Shown here piece after piece: positions 47,872 to 55,184 of a DNA stretch of 64,000 bases. The DNA is taken from contig JAFWGQ010000049.1 of assembly GCA_017512365.1 (NCBI GenBank), forward strand, positions 1 through 64,000. Reading direction: 5' to 3'. The DNA comes from Mogibacterium sp. Lineage in GTDB: Bacteria > Bacillota > Clostridia > Peptostreptococcales > Anaerovoracaceae. Position numbers and translations under genes: made by a program. Each line of letters begins with the position of its first letter. Positions within the stretch are counted from its first letter, which is position 1. The notes below the pieces were generated by a model that saw only the letters and a program-made list of their open reading frames with translations, had not been told where the DNA came from and made no database searches.

Positions 47872-49110
47872 ATGGAACTGCAGAACTTAAGAGGCAGACA
47901 AAACAGCATCACGGATGCGCTGCAGCTGACACTGCCCGAACACGCGGTGATCAGCGTCGTCGGAGCGGGAGGCAAGACCTCGCTCGTCTTCGCGTGGGCG
48001 CGCGAGCTCGCTGCGGCGGGCAAAAGCGTGATCATAACGACCACGACCCACATGTTCCGTCCGGAGGGAACGGAGGAAGAAGGCATAAGGGTGATCGCGG
48101 CTGACGATCCGGAAGATCCGAACAAGCTCACGGCTCTGCCGGATGATGTTCTCATCAGTCTCAGGGACGAGGCGGACGTCGTTCTCATCGAGGCCGACGG
48201 TTCGCGCCGCATGCCGCTCAAATGGCCGGCCGACCACGAGCCGGTCATACCGGACTGCACCGACATAACGGTATGCGTTGCGGGCCTTTCCGGCATCGGG
48301 AAAGCTCCCTCGGACGTGATATACCGGGCCGACAAGCTGCCGGAGAGCCTCCGCCGCGATACGGTCGATCTCAACCTGGTACACGCTCTCGTATCGTCGG
48401 TGAACGGAGGACGCAAAGGCGTACGCGGCGAATTCCGCGTTTTCATGAACCAGGTGGACAACGACACGGACAGGCTTGCTGCCGCTTACAGGCTGCAGCA
48501 GTTCTTCGCCGTGCTCGGCATACAGAGCGCATGGGGCTCGCTCAGGGATCCGGGCGATGTAAAGCTGGCCGTCATACTCGAAGCGGCCGGAGACAGCAAA
48601 AGGTTCGGATCTAACAAGCTCCTGCACATCATGGAAAACGGCCGCCCGATGATATCCTCAGCTCTCGATGCGGCAAGGGGCGTCAATGCGTATAAAAGAA
48701 TACTGGTCACGCAGTACGATGAGGTCGCGGCCATGGCAGACGGCTTCACGGTCATCAGAAACGACAGGCCGGATCTCGGTATATCCCGCAGCATGCAGCT
48801 CGGGATCGAAGCGGCCGGCGATGCGGATGCATACATGTTCTGCGTATGCGACCAGCCGGGCCTCAGGACATCGACGCTTGAGCGTCTTATCGAAGCATAC
48901 AAAAAAGGGACCGCCGGCATCGTTTCCCTCGCATGGCAGGGAAAGATGTGCAATCCCAAGATATTCTCGTCGCGTTACAGAGGCGAACTCATGAGCCTTT
49001 CAGGAGATACAGGCGGCAGGCAGATCATCGCCGGTCATGAAAGCGACCTCCTGCTTGTCGAGGCAAAAAGCGAAGACGAAGTGCTCGACATCGACCACTC
49101 GCCTGAATGA
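47872..49110 (+). CDS. yqeC: YqeC-MocA (YgfJ) fusion, selenium-dependent Mo hydroxylase accessory protein
   Basis: 412 residues combining two proteins that are separate in E. coli. Residues 1-225: YqeC domain with P-loop-like VVGAGGKTSLV (29-39), IITTTTHM, DVVLIEADGSRRMPLK and DVIYRADKL. Residues 230-412: NTP-transferase (MocA/YgfJ) domain with LEAAGDSKRFGSNKLL, ILVTQYDE, NDRPDLGISRSMQLG, CVCDQPGLR, MCNPKIF and GDTGGRQII. The MocA-type half would transfer CMP or AMP to molybdopterin; the YqeC half is linked to selenium insertion. Divergent from merR. It ends 2 nt before the convergent XdhC-type gene, with its terminator inside that gene. Confidence 0.9.
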   Translation: MELQNLRGRQNSITDALQLTLPEHAVISVVGAGGKTSLVFAWARELAAAGKSVIITTTTHMFRPEGTEEEGIRVIAADDPEDPNKLTALPDDVLISLRDEADVVLIEADGSRRMPLKWPADHEPVIPDCTDITVCVAGLSGIGKAPSDVIYRADKLPESLRRDTVDLNLVHALVSSVNGGRKGVRGEFRVFMNQVDNDTDRLAAAYRLQQFFAVLGIQSAWGSLRDPGDVKLAVILEAAGDSKRFGSNKLLHIMENGRPMISSALDAARGVNAYKRILVTQYDEVAAMADGFTVIRNDRPDLGISRSMQLGIEAAGDADAYMFCVCDQPGLRTSTLERLIEAYKKGTAGIVSLAWQGKMCNPKIFSSRYRGELMSLSGDTGGRQIIAGHESDLLLVEAKSEDEVLDIDHSPE

Positions 49111-49112
49111 TA

Positions 49113-50141
49113 TCAGACGGTCTCGAGCAGGACCTCCACCGCTCCTCCGCAGATCATCCCTTCGTCGGCGACTTCCTTTCCGCTCATGTCGACATATATC
49201 ATAACGGGCTTTTGCGGCCCGTTTTTGTTTTCTTCGAGCATTTTTACAGCGCGCCCGATGACCAGGGCTTCGGCGAGCCCCCCGCCTATCGTGCCTGTGA
49301 TGCTTCCGTCTTCTGCGATCAGCATCCTTGTTCCCGGCGCTCTCGGTGAAGAGCCTTTCTTTGATACTATGGTCGCGAGCGCGGCAGCTCCCCTTTCGCC
49401 GGACATCAGCGCCTCCATCACAGAGGCAGATATGCCCTCGCTCTTTCTCACCTTGTTTTTTACCTCTATGATCTCGGCCAGTATGGCGACTGCGATCTCT
49501 TCAGGCGTCTCGGCACCGATGTCGAGGCCTACCGGCATGTGCACCGAATCGACATCATCCTGCGGTACGCCGCTGTCCGCGAGCATCTGTTTCACCATCC
49601 CGACCTTGCGGCGGCTCCCTATCATCCCGACGTATGCGCGCGGTTTTTTCACTATGCTCAGGAGGCATTCCGAATCAGAAAGGTGGCCCCTTGTCACGAT
49701 GAGGAAGAATGTGTCCGGATCGCCCGGGATGGCAGAAAGCGCCGATTCGAATCCGCTGCAGATACCTTCATCCGCGCCATGATCAAGCGCATTCTGTATG
49801 AAGCTTTCACGGTCGTCGATCGCGGTCACATGAAAGCCCATCATCTTCGCTATGTCGATCACCGGCATGGATACATGGCCCGCTCCGCATATGACGAGTT
49901 TCTTTTCGTTTCCGAGGAGTTCCGCGAACACCCTGTCGTCACCGATCCTCGTGAGCCCGCCGTTCTCTGCCGCGGCGGCCTCATCCGGATGCAGGCTGAA
50001 AAAGCCGTCAGAGCGGCTCATCCACACCGGCTTTCCCGCGGATGTTATCATCTTCTCTCCGGCATGCGGCCCGTCACAGACCGTGAACAGACGGTTCTCA
50101 AGGTTAATATTCAGTTCGCTTACAGCTTCATAGAATTCCAT
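49113..50141 (-). CDS. XdhC/CoxI family molybdenum hydroxylase maturation factor
   Basis: 342 residues. The Rossmann-type XdhC_C domain comes first (KKLVICGAGHVSMPVIDIAKMMGFHVTAIDDR, about residues 80-111; IVTRGHLSDSECLL; YVGMIGSRRK). The XdhC_CoxI domain comes second (GERGAAALATIVSKKGSSPRAPGTRMLI, GSITGTIGGGLAEA and the terminal GMICGGAVEVLLE). This order is the reverse of the usual one. Its partner role is sulfuration and insertion of the Mo cofactor into the hydroxylases. AGGAGAA lies just before the ATG. It follows modC by 21 nt, so it belongs to the moeA-modABC transcript, with a possible internal promoter. Confidence 0.87.
   Translation of the reverse strand: MEFYEAVSELNINLENRLFTVCDGPHAGEKMITSAGKPVWMSRSDGFFSLHPDEAAAAENGGLTRIGDDRVFAELLGNEKKLVICGAGHVSMPVIDIAKMMGFHVTAIDDRESFIQNALDHGADEGICSGFESALSAIPGDPDTFFLIVTRGHLSDSECLLSIVKKPRAYVGMIGSRRKVGMVKQMLADSGVPQDDVDSVHMPVGLDIGAETPEEIAVAILAEIIEVKNKVRKSEGISASVMEALMSGERGAAALATIVSKKGSSPRAPGTRMLIAEDGSITGTIGGGLAEALVIGRAVKMLEENKNGPQKPVMIYVDMSGKEVADEGMICGGAVEVLLETV
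49203..49232 (+). terminator. yqeC-mocA terminator embedded in the convergent gene
   Basis: AACGGGC (49203-49209) and GCCCGTT (49217-49223) form a perfect 7-bp stem with a 7-nt loop, followed by TTTGTTTTC on the + strand. It lies inside the coding sequence of the convergent XdhC-type gene, because only 2 nt separate the two stops. Confidence 0.65.
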
Positions 50142-50161
50142 TTCTCCTGTCCCTTGTTCTG

Positions 50162-50170
50162 ATTATAGCA
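50162..50170 (-). promoter_or_regulatory. Possible internal extended -10 promoter before the XdhC-type gene
   Basis: TGCTATAAT on the - strand spans the modC stop codon and lies 20 nt before the ATG at 50141. A 6-4-6 inverted repeat GAAGAA-TGTC-TTCTTC (50171-50186) sits directly upstream, but it also encodes the modC C-terminus. No -35 is evident. Confidence 0.4.
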
Positions 50171-51230
50171 GAAGAATGTCTTCTTCGTTCATTCTGAGCC
50201 AGTCCGGAAGGCCTCTCTTTTCGATCTCCTTCTGCTCTTCGCTCTGGACGAACCAGCTGATGATCGTGTCATCGGCATGGACGCTGTCAGACTCACTGTG
50301 CTCAGGTCTGAAGTAGTAATTCATCTCGAAAGGCAGCTCATCCGTTCTGACGGGAACGAATCTGATGCAGTTGTCCTGCCTTTCTCCCCATACGGGAATA
50401 AAGCTGTGGGCTCTGCAGCCGGCGTGAGCGATCCCGTCCGGTATCTCTTTTGCAAGCCTCACTTCCAGGCCCCAGTCTGTGAGCCTCAGCGTTCTGTCTC
50501 CGGTCTTTTCGGCCCGGGTGAAGTTCTTGCAGCCTGTCAGCCTGGCCGCCTCCACGCTTCCGGGATCCCTGAAGACATCTTCTGTCGTTCCGTGCCTGAT
50601 GACCTTGCCGGACTGCAGCACGAAGAGCTCTTCGCTGAACCTGTACAGCTCGTCTCTGCTGTGCGATACCATGAGCACCTGCCCCGGAAAGTCTTTGAGC
50701 ATCTCCGTCATCTCGAGCTGCATCCTGTCGCGCAGATAGGCATCGAGCGCAGAGAAAGGCTCATCGAGAAGTATCAGCTCGGGTTCAGTCACCATGATGC
50801 GCGCCAGAGCCGCCCTCTGCTGCTGGCCGCCGGAGAGTTCGCCCGGAAGTCTGTTTTCGAGTCCTTCCATCCTGAAGCGTCTCAGCATCTTCATGGCCTT
50901 TGCGCGCTTTTCCTCATCGGGCCTGCCGAGACCCGCCATGACGTTCCTGAGCACGCTCATCGTCGGAAACAGCGCATAGTTCTGGAACATGTATCCGACG
51001 TTCCTCTTCTGGGGCTTCAGGTTCATCTTTGTCTGAGAATCGTACAGCACCCTGCCGTTCACTTCGATGCGTCCGTAATCTGTCTCCTCTATGCCTGCAA
51101 TGCTTCGCAGCGTCATGCTCTTGCCGCTGCCGGACTCTCCGAGTATGCCTATCCTGTCGGCATCGCTCTCGATCAGAACGTCCAGTTCGAAATCATCTGC
51201 TCTTCTGTGTATATCCGCGCTGAGTCTCAC
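50163..51230 (-). CDS. modC: Molybdate ABC transporter ATP-binding protein
   Basis: 355-residue ATPase. Walker A GESGSGKS (31-38), Q-loop MFQNYALFP, signature LSGGQQQRAALARI, Walker B LILLDEPFSALD and H-loop VSHSRDE. The last ~130 residues form a regulatory domain in place of a clear MOP domain. A GTG start follows the modB stop closely, with GAGGAAG upstream. Energises molybdate import for the molybdenum hydroxylases. Tungstate or sulfate specificity cannot be excluded from the ATPase alone, but the neighbours argue for molybdate. Confidence 0.9.
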   Translation of the reverse strand: MRLSADIHRRADDFELDVLIESDADRIGILGESGSGKSMTLRSIAGIEETDYGRIEVNGRVLYDSQTKMNLKPQKRNVGYMFQNYALFPTMSVLRNVMAGLGRPDEEKRAKAMKMLRRFRMEGLENRLPGELSGGQQQRAALARIMVTEPELILLDEPFSALDAYLRDRMQLEMTEMLKDFPGQVLMVSHSRDELYRFSEELFVLQSGKVIRHGTTEDVFRDPGSVEAARLTGCKNFTRAEKTGDRTLRLTDWGLEVRLAKEIPDGIAHAGCRAHSFIPVWGERQDNCIRFVPVRTDELPFEMNYYFRPEHSESDSVHADDTIISWFVQSEEQKEIEKRGLPDWLRMNEEDILLL

Positions 51231-51231
51231 C

Positions 51232-51936
51232 CTACCACTTCCTCACGTTCTTCATCTGTTTTCCGATGATGATGTTTATCATGAAGATCGCAATGAAGGC
51301 GATGATCATGACTACCATGACCCAGAAGCCTGCGGTCACATAATCGCCGTCCTGTATCACCATGGCTATCCTCTGTGACAGAGTCCCCGTTTTGCCCGGT
51401 ATGTTGCCCGCGAGCATGGATGTTGCTCCGTACTCGCCCATGGCGCGGGCGAATGTCAGGATGGTCCCGCTCGCTATCCCCGGCCCTGCGGTCGGGACGA
51501 CAACGCGCCAGAATATGGAGATCTCGGACATCCCGAGCGTCCTGCCGGCAAACACCAGATCGGCGTCGATCTGCTCGAATGCAGCCCTTGCATTCCTGTA
51601 CATCAGCGGGAATGCGATGACGGTCGCAGCGAGTATGCAGCCGAGCCAGGTATGGACGACCTGTATGTCGAACGTCTCGTCGAGAAATATCCCAAGCGGC
51701 CTCCTTCGGCTGAAGATGAGAAGCAGAAAAAAGCCGGCGACTGTAGGCGGCAGCACCATCGGAAGGGTGAGTATGCCGTCGAGTACCGACTTCATCCTGT
51801 AATCTTTTTTTATGACCTTTCTTGCAGCCCAAAGACCGAGAAAGAACGATATGATCGTCGCCACTATCCCGGTCTTGAGGGAGATCCACAGAGGGCTCCA
51901 GTCCAGGCTTTTTGCAAGTTCTGTTATGCTTTCCAA
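51232..51936 (-). CDS. modB: Molybdate ABC transporter permease
   Basis: 234 residues with about five membrane helices. PMVLPPTVAGFFLLLIFSRRRPLG and the EAA-type loop AGRTLGMSEISIFWRVVVPTAGPGIASG are ModB signatures. The start is a TTG with weak GCGGGA upstream, 8 nt after the modA stop; there is no in-frame ATG nearby. Cytoplasmic membrane channel that works with ModA and ModC. Confidence 0.92.
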   Translation of the reverse strand: MESITELAKSLDWSPLWISLKTGIVATIISFFLGLWAARKVIKKDYRMKSVLDGILTLPMVLPPTVAGFFLLLIFSRRRPLGIFLDETFDIQVVHTWLGCILAATVIAFPLMYRNARAAFEQIDADLVFAGRTLGMSEISIFWRVVVPTAGPGIASGTILTFARAMGEYGATSMLAGNIPGKTGTLSQRIAMVIQDGDYVTAGFWVMVVMIIAFIAIFMINIIIGKQMKNVRKW

Positions 51937-51944
51937 TTATCCCG

Positions 51945-52805
51945 CTATACGTTCGTGTCGAATCCGTACTTCTGATACAGCGCCTTTGCATTGTCGTTTG
52001 TGATGAATGCGATGAAGTCGGCAGCTGCCGCTGTTTCAGCATCCGACGCGTCCTTGTTTACTATGCCGGCTACAGGATAGATGATGTCGCCGGACACCTC
52101 ATTACTGACAGTCTCGATTATCCTTACACTGTTTTCGTGTCCCACAGTATCTGAAACGTAGGTCGTTCCCACCTCGCATGAACCCTCCTCCACAGCGGTG
52201 AGGACCTTGCTCACATTGCCCTGCTCGCTGATCTCGACGCCGCCGAGCTGCTCTGACACCTCGGCTGTTGTGATCGTCGCAGGGTCTTCGACCTCGTTCA
52301 GAAGGCCGAGGCTGATCATTGCCACTCTGGTGTACTTGCCCACAGGCACGCTGCCGTCGGCAAGGGCGATGCTCTTTGCATTCCCGATCGTTGAAAGCCC
52401 ATCTACAGCAGTCGCCTGGTTTACAGGACAGATGACTGCAAGCTGATTGTTGACGACATTTATCCTCGTGCCTTTCAGCACCATGCCCTCTTCTTCGAGC
52501 TCGTCCATCTGCTTCTGGGCGGCGCTGAAGAACACATCGCACGGCGCGCCTTCCCTGATCTGTGTCTGAAGGGCTCCCGAGCTGTCCGCGTTTACGACTA
52601 TGTCAGCTCCCGGGTTTGCTTCTTCGAACGACTTCTCGAATTCCGCCATTACATTGCTCAGCGATGCAGCGGCGAAAACATTGACGGTAACAGTCTCTTC
52701 AGTTTGTTCCGCTTCTCCGCTCTCTGTACCGTTGGTTTTTCCGCATGCCGCCAAAGCGAATACCATCGCCAGAGCGAGTCCGATAATAAGAATCTTCTTT
52801 TTCAT
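51945..52805 (-). CDS. modA: Molybdate-binding lipoprotein
   Basis: 286 residues. Lipoprotein signal with the lipobox LAAC at residues 18-21, then an acidic linker. The mature domain starts with VNVFAAASLSNVMAEF and has VNADSSGALQTQIREGAPCDVFFSA, typical of ModA; the Ser residues in AAASLS and DSSG are the usual oxyanion ligands. AAAGGAG lies 8 nt upstream of the ATG. It captures molybdate or tungstate outside the membrane for ModBC. Confidence 0.93.
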   Translation of the reverse strand: MKKKILIIGLALAMVFALAACGKTNGTESGEAEQTEETVTVNVFAAASLSNVMAEFEKSFEEANPGADIVVNADSSGALQTQIREGAPCDVFFSAAQKQMDELEEEGMVLKGTRINVVNNQLAVICPVNQATAVDGLSTIGNAKSIALADGSVPVGKYTRVAMISLGLLNEVEDPATITTAEVSEQLGGVEISEQGNVSKVLTAVEEGSCEVGTTYVSDTVGHENSVRIIETVSNEVSGDIIYPVAGIVNKDASDAETAAAADFIAFITNDNAKALYQKYGFDTNV

Positions 52806-52844
52806 GATCCTTCTCCTTTCGGTTGTGCGGTCCCTTCCCCTTAT

Positions 52845-53867
52845 CTACTTTCCGAACCCGCAGTTCGGGTAAGTGCAGGTATCACAGCTGAGGCACAGGC
52901 CTCCCTCTCCCATCCTGTCTATGGTCTCCTTGTCTATGATCTCGCCGGTCATTATCCTCGGCAGCACCAGATCGAATATAGTCCGCTTCGAGTACATGAC
53001 GCAGCCCGGAAGGCCCATGATCGGTATCTTTCTGTCACCGCAGTACGCGAGCATGAACATGGCTCCCGGCAGTACCGGGGCGCCGTATGTGACAGCTTCC
53101 CCGCAGACGTTTCTTATCGCAAGAGGCGTCCTGTCATCCGGATCTACGCTCATGCCGCCCGTGCAGACAATGAGTTCGCAGCCGTTCTCCAGCTGCTGTC
53201 TTATGTGCTTTTCGATATTCTCGCTCTTATCGTCGCTGACGGACTGATCGATGATCTCGGCTCCGTATTCTTCGAGCTTGGCTCTGACGACCGGTGTGAA
53301 TTCGTCTTTGATGCGGCCGTAGAAGACCTCGTTGCCCGTAGTGACTATGCCGGCCTTCAGATGGATATACGGCTCGACCTTCATGATCGGATCATCGCCT
53401 GCGGCGGCCTTCACCTTCTCCATCTTTTCCTTTTCGATCACGAGCGGGATTATGCGCGTTCCGGCCAGCTTGTCCCCCTTCATCACCGGAAAGTCTCCGT
53501 GCCGCGTGGCTATCATCATCTCACCGAAGGAGTTGACGGCATAGAGCCTTTCCCTGTCTATCCTCAGTACTCCATCGCATTCTGCAGAAAGTTCTATCTT
53601 TCCCTCCTTGACCCCGCCGCGGCTCATGTTCGCGCCTTTGCATATGGCGCACAGCACCTCGGCCGCCTCGTTCTCGTGCATCATGTTCTCATCGTTTTCC
53701 CAGACGTAGATGTGATCCTTGCCGAGCGAAAGCAGTACGGGTATGTCTTCTTCCGTGATGATGTGTCCTTTTCTGAATCTGGCGTCCTTCGTGACGCCCC
53801 TGATTATCTGAGTGATGTCGTGGCAAATGACCTGCCCGACGGCATCCTCTGTCTTTATCAGTTTCAT
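52845..53867 (-). CDS. MoeA-like molybdopterin-binding protein with Cys-rich tail
   Basis: 340 residues. A short N-terminal domain (KTEDAVGQVICHDITQI, FRKGHIITEEDIPVLLSLGKDHIYV) resembles MoeA domains. The MPT-binding core is near the C-terminal half (AGIVTTGNEVFYGRI, LIVCTGGMSVDPDDRTP, PIMGLPGCVMYSKRTIFD). The last ~18 residues hold four Cys (LCLSCDTCTYPNCGFG), a possible metal site absent from classical MoeA. The ATG at 53867 is chosen over a start 15 codons earlier because GAGGACACAGGA lies before it. First gene of the moeA-like/modABC/xdhC-type operon, so probably cofactor assembly or sensing. Confidence 0.82.
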   Translation of the reverse strand: MKLIKTEDAVGQVICHDITQIIRGVTKDARFRKGHIITEEDIPVLLSLGKDHIYVWENDENMMHENEAAEVLCAICKGANMSRGGVKEGKIELSAECDGVLRIDRERLYAVNSFGEMMIATRHGDFPVMKGDKLAGTRIIPLVIEKEKMEKVKAAAGDDPIMKVEPYIHLKAGIVTTGNEVFYGRIKDEFTPVVRAKLEEYGAEIIDQSVSDDKSENIEKHIRQQLENGCELIVCTGGMSVDPDDRTPLAIRNVCGEAVTYGAPVLPGAMFMLAYCGDRKIPIMGLPGCVMYSKRTIFDLVLPRIMTGEIIDKETIDRMGEGGLCLSCDTCTYPNCGFGK

Positions 53868-53894
53868 TGTCCTGTGTCCTCGTATATGATTTAG

Positions 53895-53951
53895 TGCTGA
53901 AACGGTCAACACTTAAAACCGTTGTATTATTATAGCGCGAAAAACTACGTC
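53895..53951 (-). promoter_or_regulatory. Promoter and leader inverted repeat of the molybdenum operon
   Basis: On the - strand -10 TATAAT at 53929-53934, with TTGTTT 18 bp upstream as the likely -35 (a TTGACG at 13 bp is too close). The ~56-nt leader contains AACGGT and ACCGTT, a 6-bp inverted repeat with an 11-nt centre, placed where a molybdate- or cofactor-responsive repressor could bind. It is too short for a Moco riboswitch. Confidence 0.5.
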
Positions 53952-53960
53952 AAAACAATG

Positions 53961-53989
53961 AAAAACACCCCTTTTCAGGGATGTTTTTT
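53961..53989. terminator. Bidirectional-type terminator after the M20D gene
   Basis: ACACCCC and GGGATGT form a 7-bp stem (one G-U) around a 6-nt loop. On the - strand it is followed by TTTTT, and on the + strand by TTTTTT. It lies about 30 nt past the M20D stop and separates the ade operon from the molybdenum operon. Confidence 0.75.
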
Positions 53990-54016
53990 GATTTTAATGC
54001 TAAAACGATTTTAGTT

Positions 54017-55183
54017 TTATTCCGTCGTCAGAGCTGCGCATATCAGCGGGACGGCAGTTTTCAGGTAGTCATCATCCACCCGGAATGCGGGATCGTGCCA
54101 CGGGGCGTTCTCTTTGCCCGGCGTGCCGCTCCCGACCCAGTAGAAGAAGGCCGGCAGTTCTTTCCCGTAGACTGCAAAGTCCTCTGACGCAAGGCTCGGC
54201 TCGCTGTCCGTGATGTGGTCCTTCCCCGCCGCGGCTTCGGCAGCCTTCGCAGCGATATCGTACAGCTCTTCGGGGTTGTCCACCGCGGGCACCATTCGCG
54301 TGATCTTTATCTCGCAGCGGCATTCATACGCTTCCGCAGTGCTCTCTGCGAGTCTCGCGAGTCTTTCTTCCATCCGGAGATGGGTGTCATGATCGAACGA
54401 TCTGATATATCCCGTGATGAGAGCTTCAGAAGGCACCGCTATGTCAGGATCTCCTGCCCTGACGCTGTTGACCGTGCATATCACCGGTCTGAACGGGTCG
54501 GTGTTCCTGCTGACGACAGTCTGTATGCCGCTTATAAGAGACGCCGCTGCAACTATGGGATCGACGCATTTATGAGGGAGCGAGCCGTGTCCCGGGACGC
54601 CCTTCATGCTTATCATGAAGACGCTCTTCTCGGACATCAGCGGGCCTTTATGCACGACGATCTCGCCGCACGGCACCTCCGGTCTGTTGTGTATGCCGAA
54701 GATGCGCTTCGGCCGCTGAGGAGCCTTTTCGAAGAGCCCGTGATCGATCATTGCCTTTGCACCGCGCGTTCCCTCTTCCGCCGGCTGGAACACGAAGAGG
54801 ACATTGTACGGCAATCCCCGGCCAGGGGGTCTGTCCCCCTGGCCGTTTTGTTCGCAGAGGAAGTGCATCGCGCCGAGAAGCGCAGCGGCATGGGCGTCGT
54901 GTCCGCACAGATGCTTCGGGCCGCTTTCCGTCGGGACAGCGTCGATATCCGCTCTGAAAGCGACGGTCTCGTCGCAGCCCGCATCGAGCCAGTACACCGC
55001 ACCGGTCTCCATGCCGAGATCGATCCCGCGCACAGGATATCCGCCGCATGTTTTTTTGATGAAGGCGGTCGTTTCATGTTCTTCGAACGCCCTTTCAGGC
55101 ATCTCGTGAAGGACCTTGCGGTATTGCTCCGCAAGGTCGATCGCTTTTTCCATTATTTCGTTATCCGGGAATGTATCACTCAT
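54017..55183 (-). CDS. M20D family amidohydrolase
   Basis: 388-residue amidohydrolase of the hippurate hydrolase/IAA-amino-acid hydrolase type. Motifs: FRADIDAVP, HLCGHDAHAA (metal Cys/His), FQPAEEGTRGAKAMI (catalytic Glu), GIHNRP, GHGSLPHK, and SEDFAVY near the end. An internal PPGRGLP stretch is slightly longer than usual. No Shine-Dalgarno; the ATG follows the adenine deaminase stop by one nt, so translation is probably coupled. The substrate is an N-acyl or ureido compound; with adenine deaminase as neighbour a purine-derived product is possible but unproven. Confidence 0.82.
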   Translation of the reverse strand: MSDTFPDNEIMEKAIDLAEQYRKVLHEMPERAFEEHETTAFIKKTCGGYPVRGIDLGMETGAVYWLDAGCDETVAFRADIDAVPTESGPKHLCGHDAHAAALLGAMHFLCEQNGQGDRPPGRGLPYNVLFVFQPAEEGTRGAKAMIDHGLFEKAPQRPKRIFGIHNRPEVPCGEIVVHKGPLMSEKSVFMISMKGVPGHGSLPHKCVDPIVAAASLISGIQTVVSRNTDPFRPVICTVNSVRAGDPDIAVPSEALITGYIRSFDHDTHLRMEERLARLAESTAEAYECRCEIKITRMVPAVDNPEELYDIAAKAAEAAAGKDHITDSEPSLASEDFAVYGKELPAFFYWVGSGTPGKENAPWHDPAFRVDDDYLKTAVPLICAALTTE

Positions 55184-55184
55184 C

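Noticed and set aside
53868-53928. Moco riboswitch in front of the MoeA-like gene
   Set aside because: The leader is ~56 nt with a single 6-bp inverted repeat, far below the size of that riboswitch.
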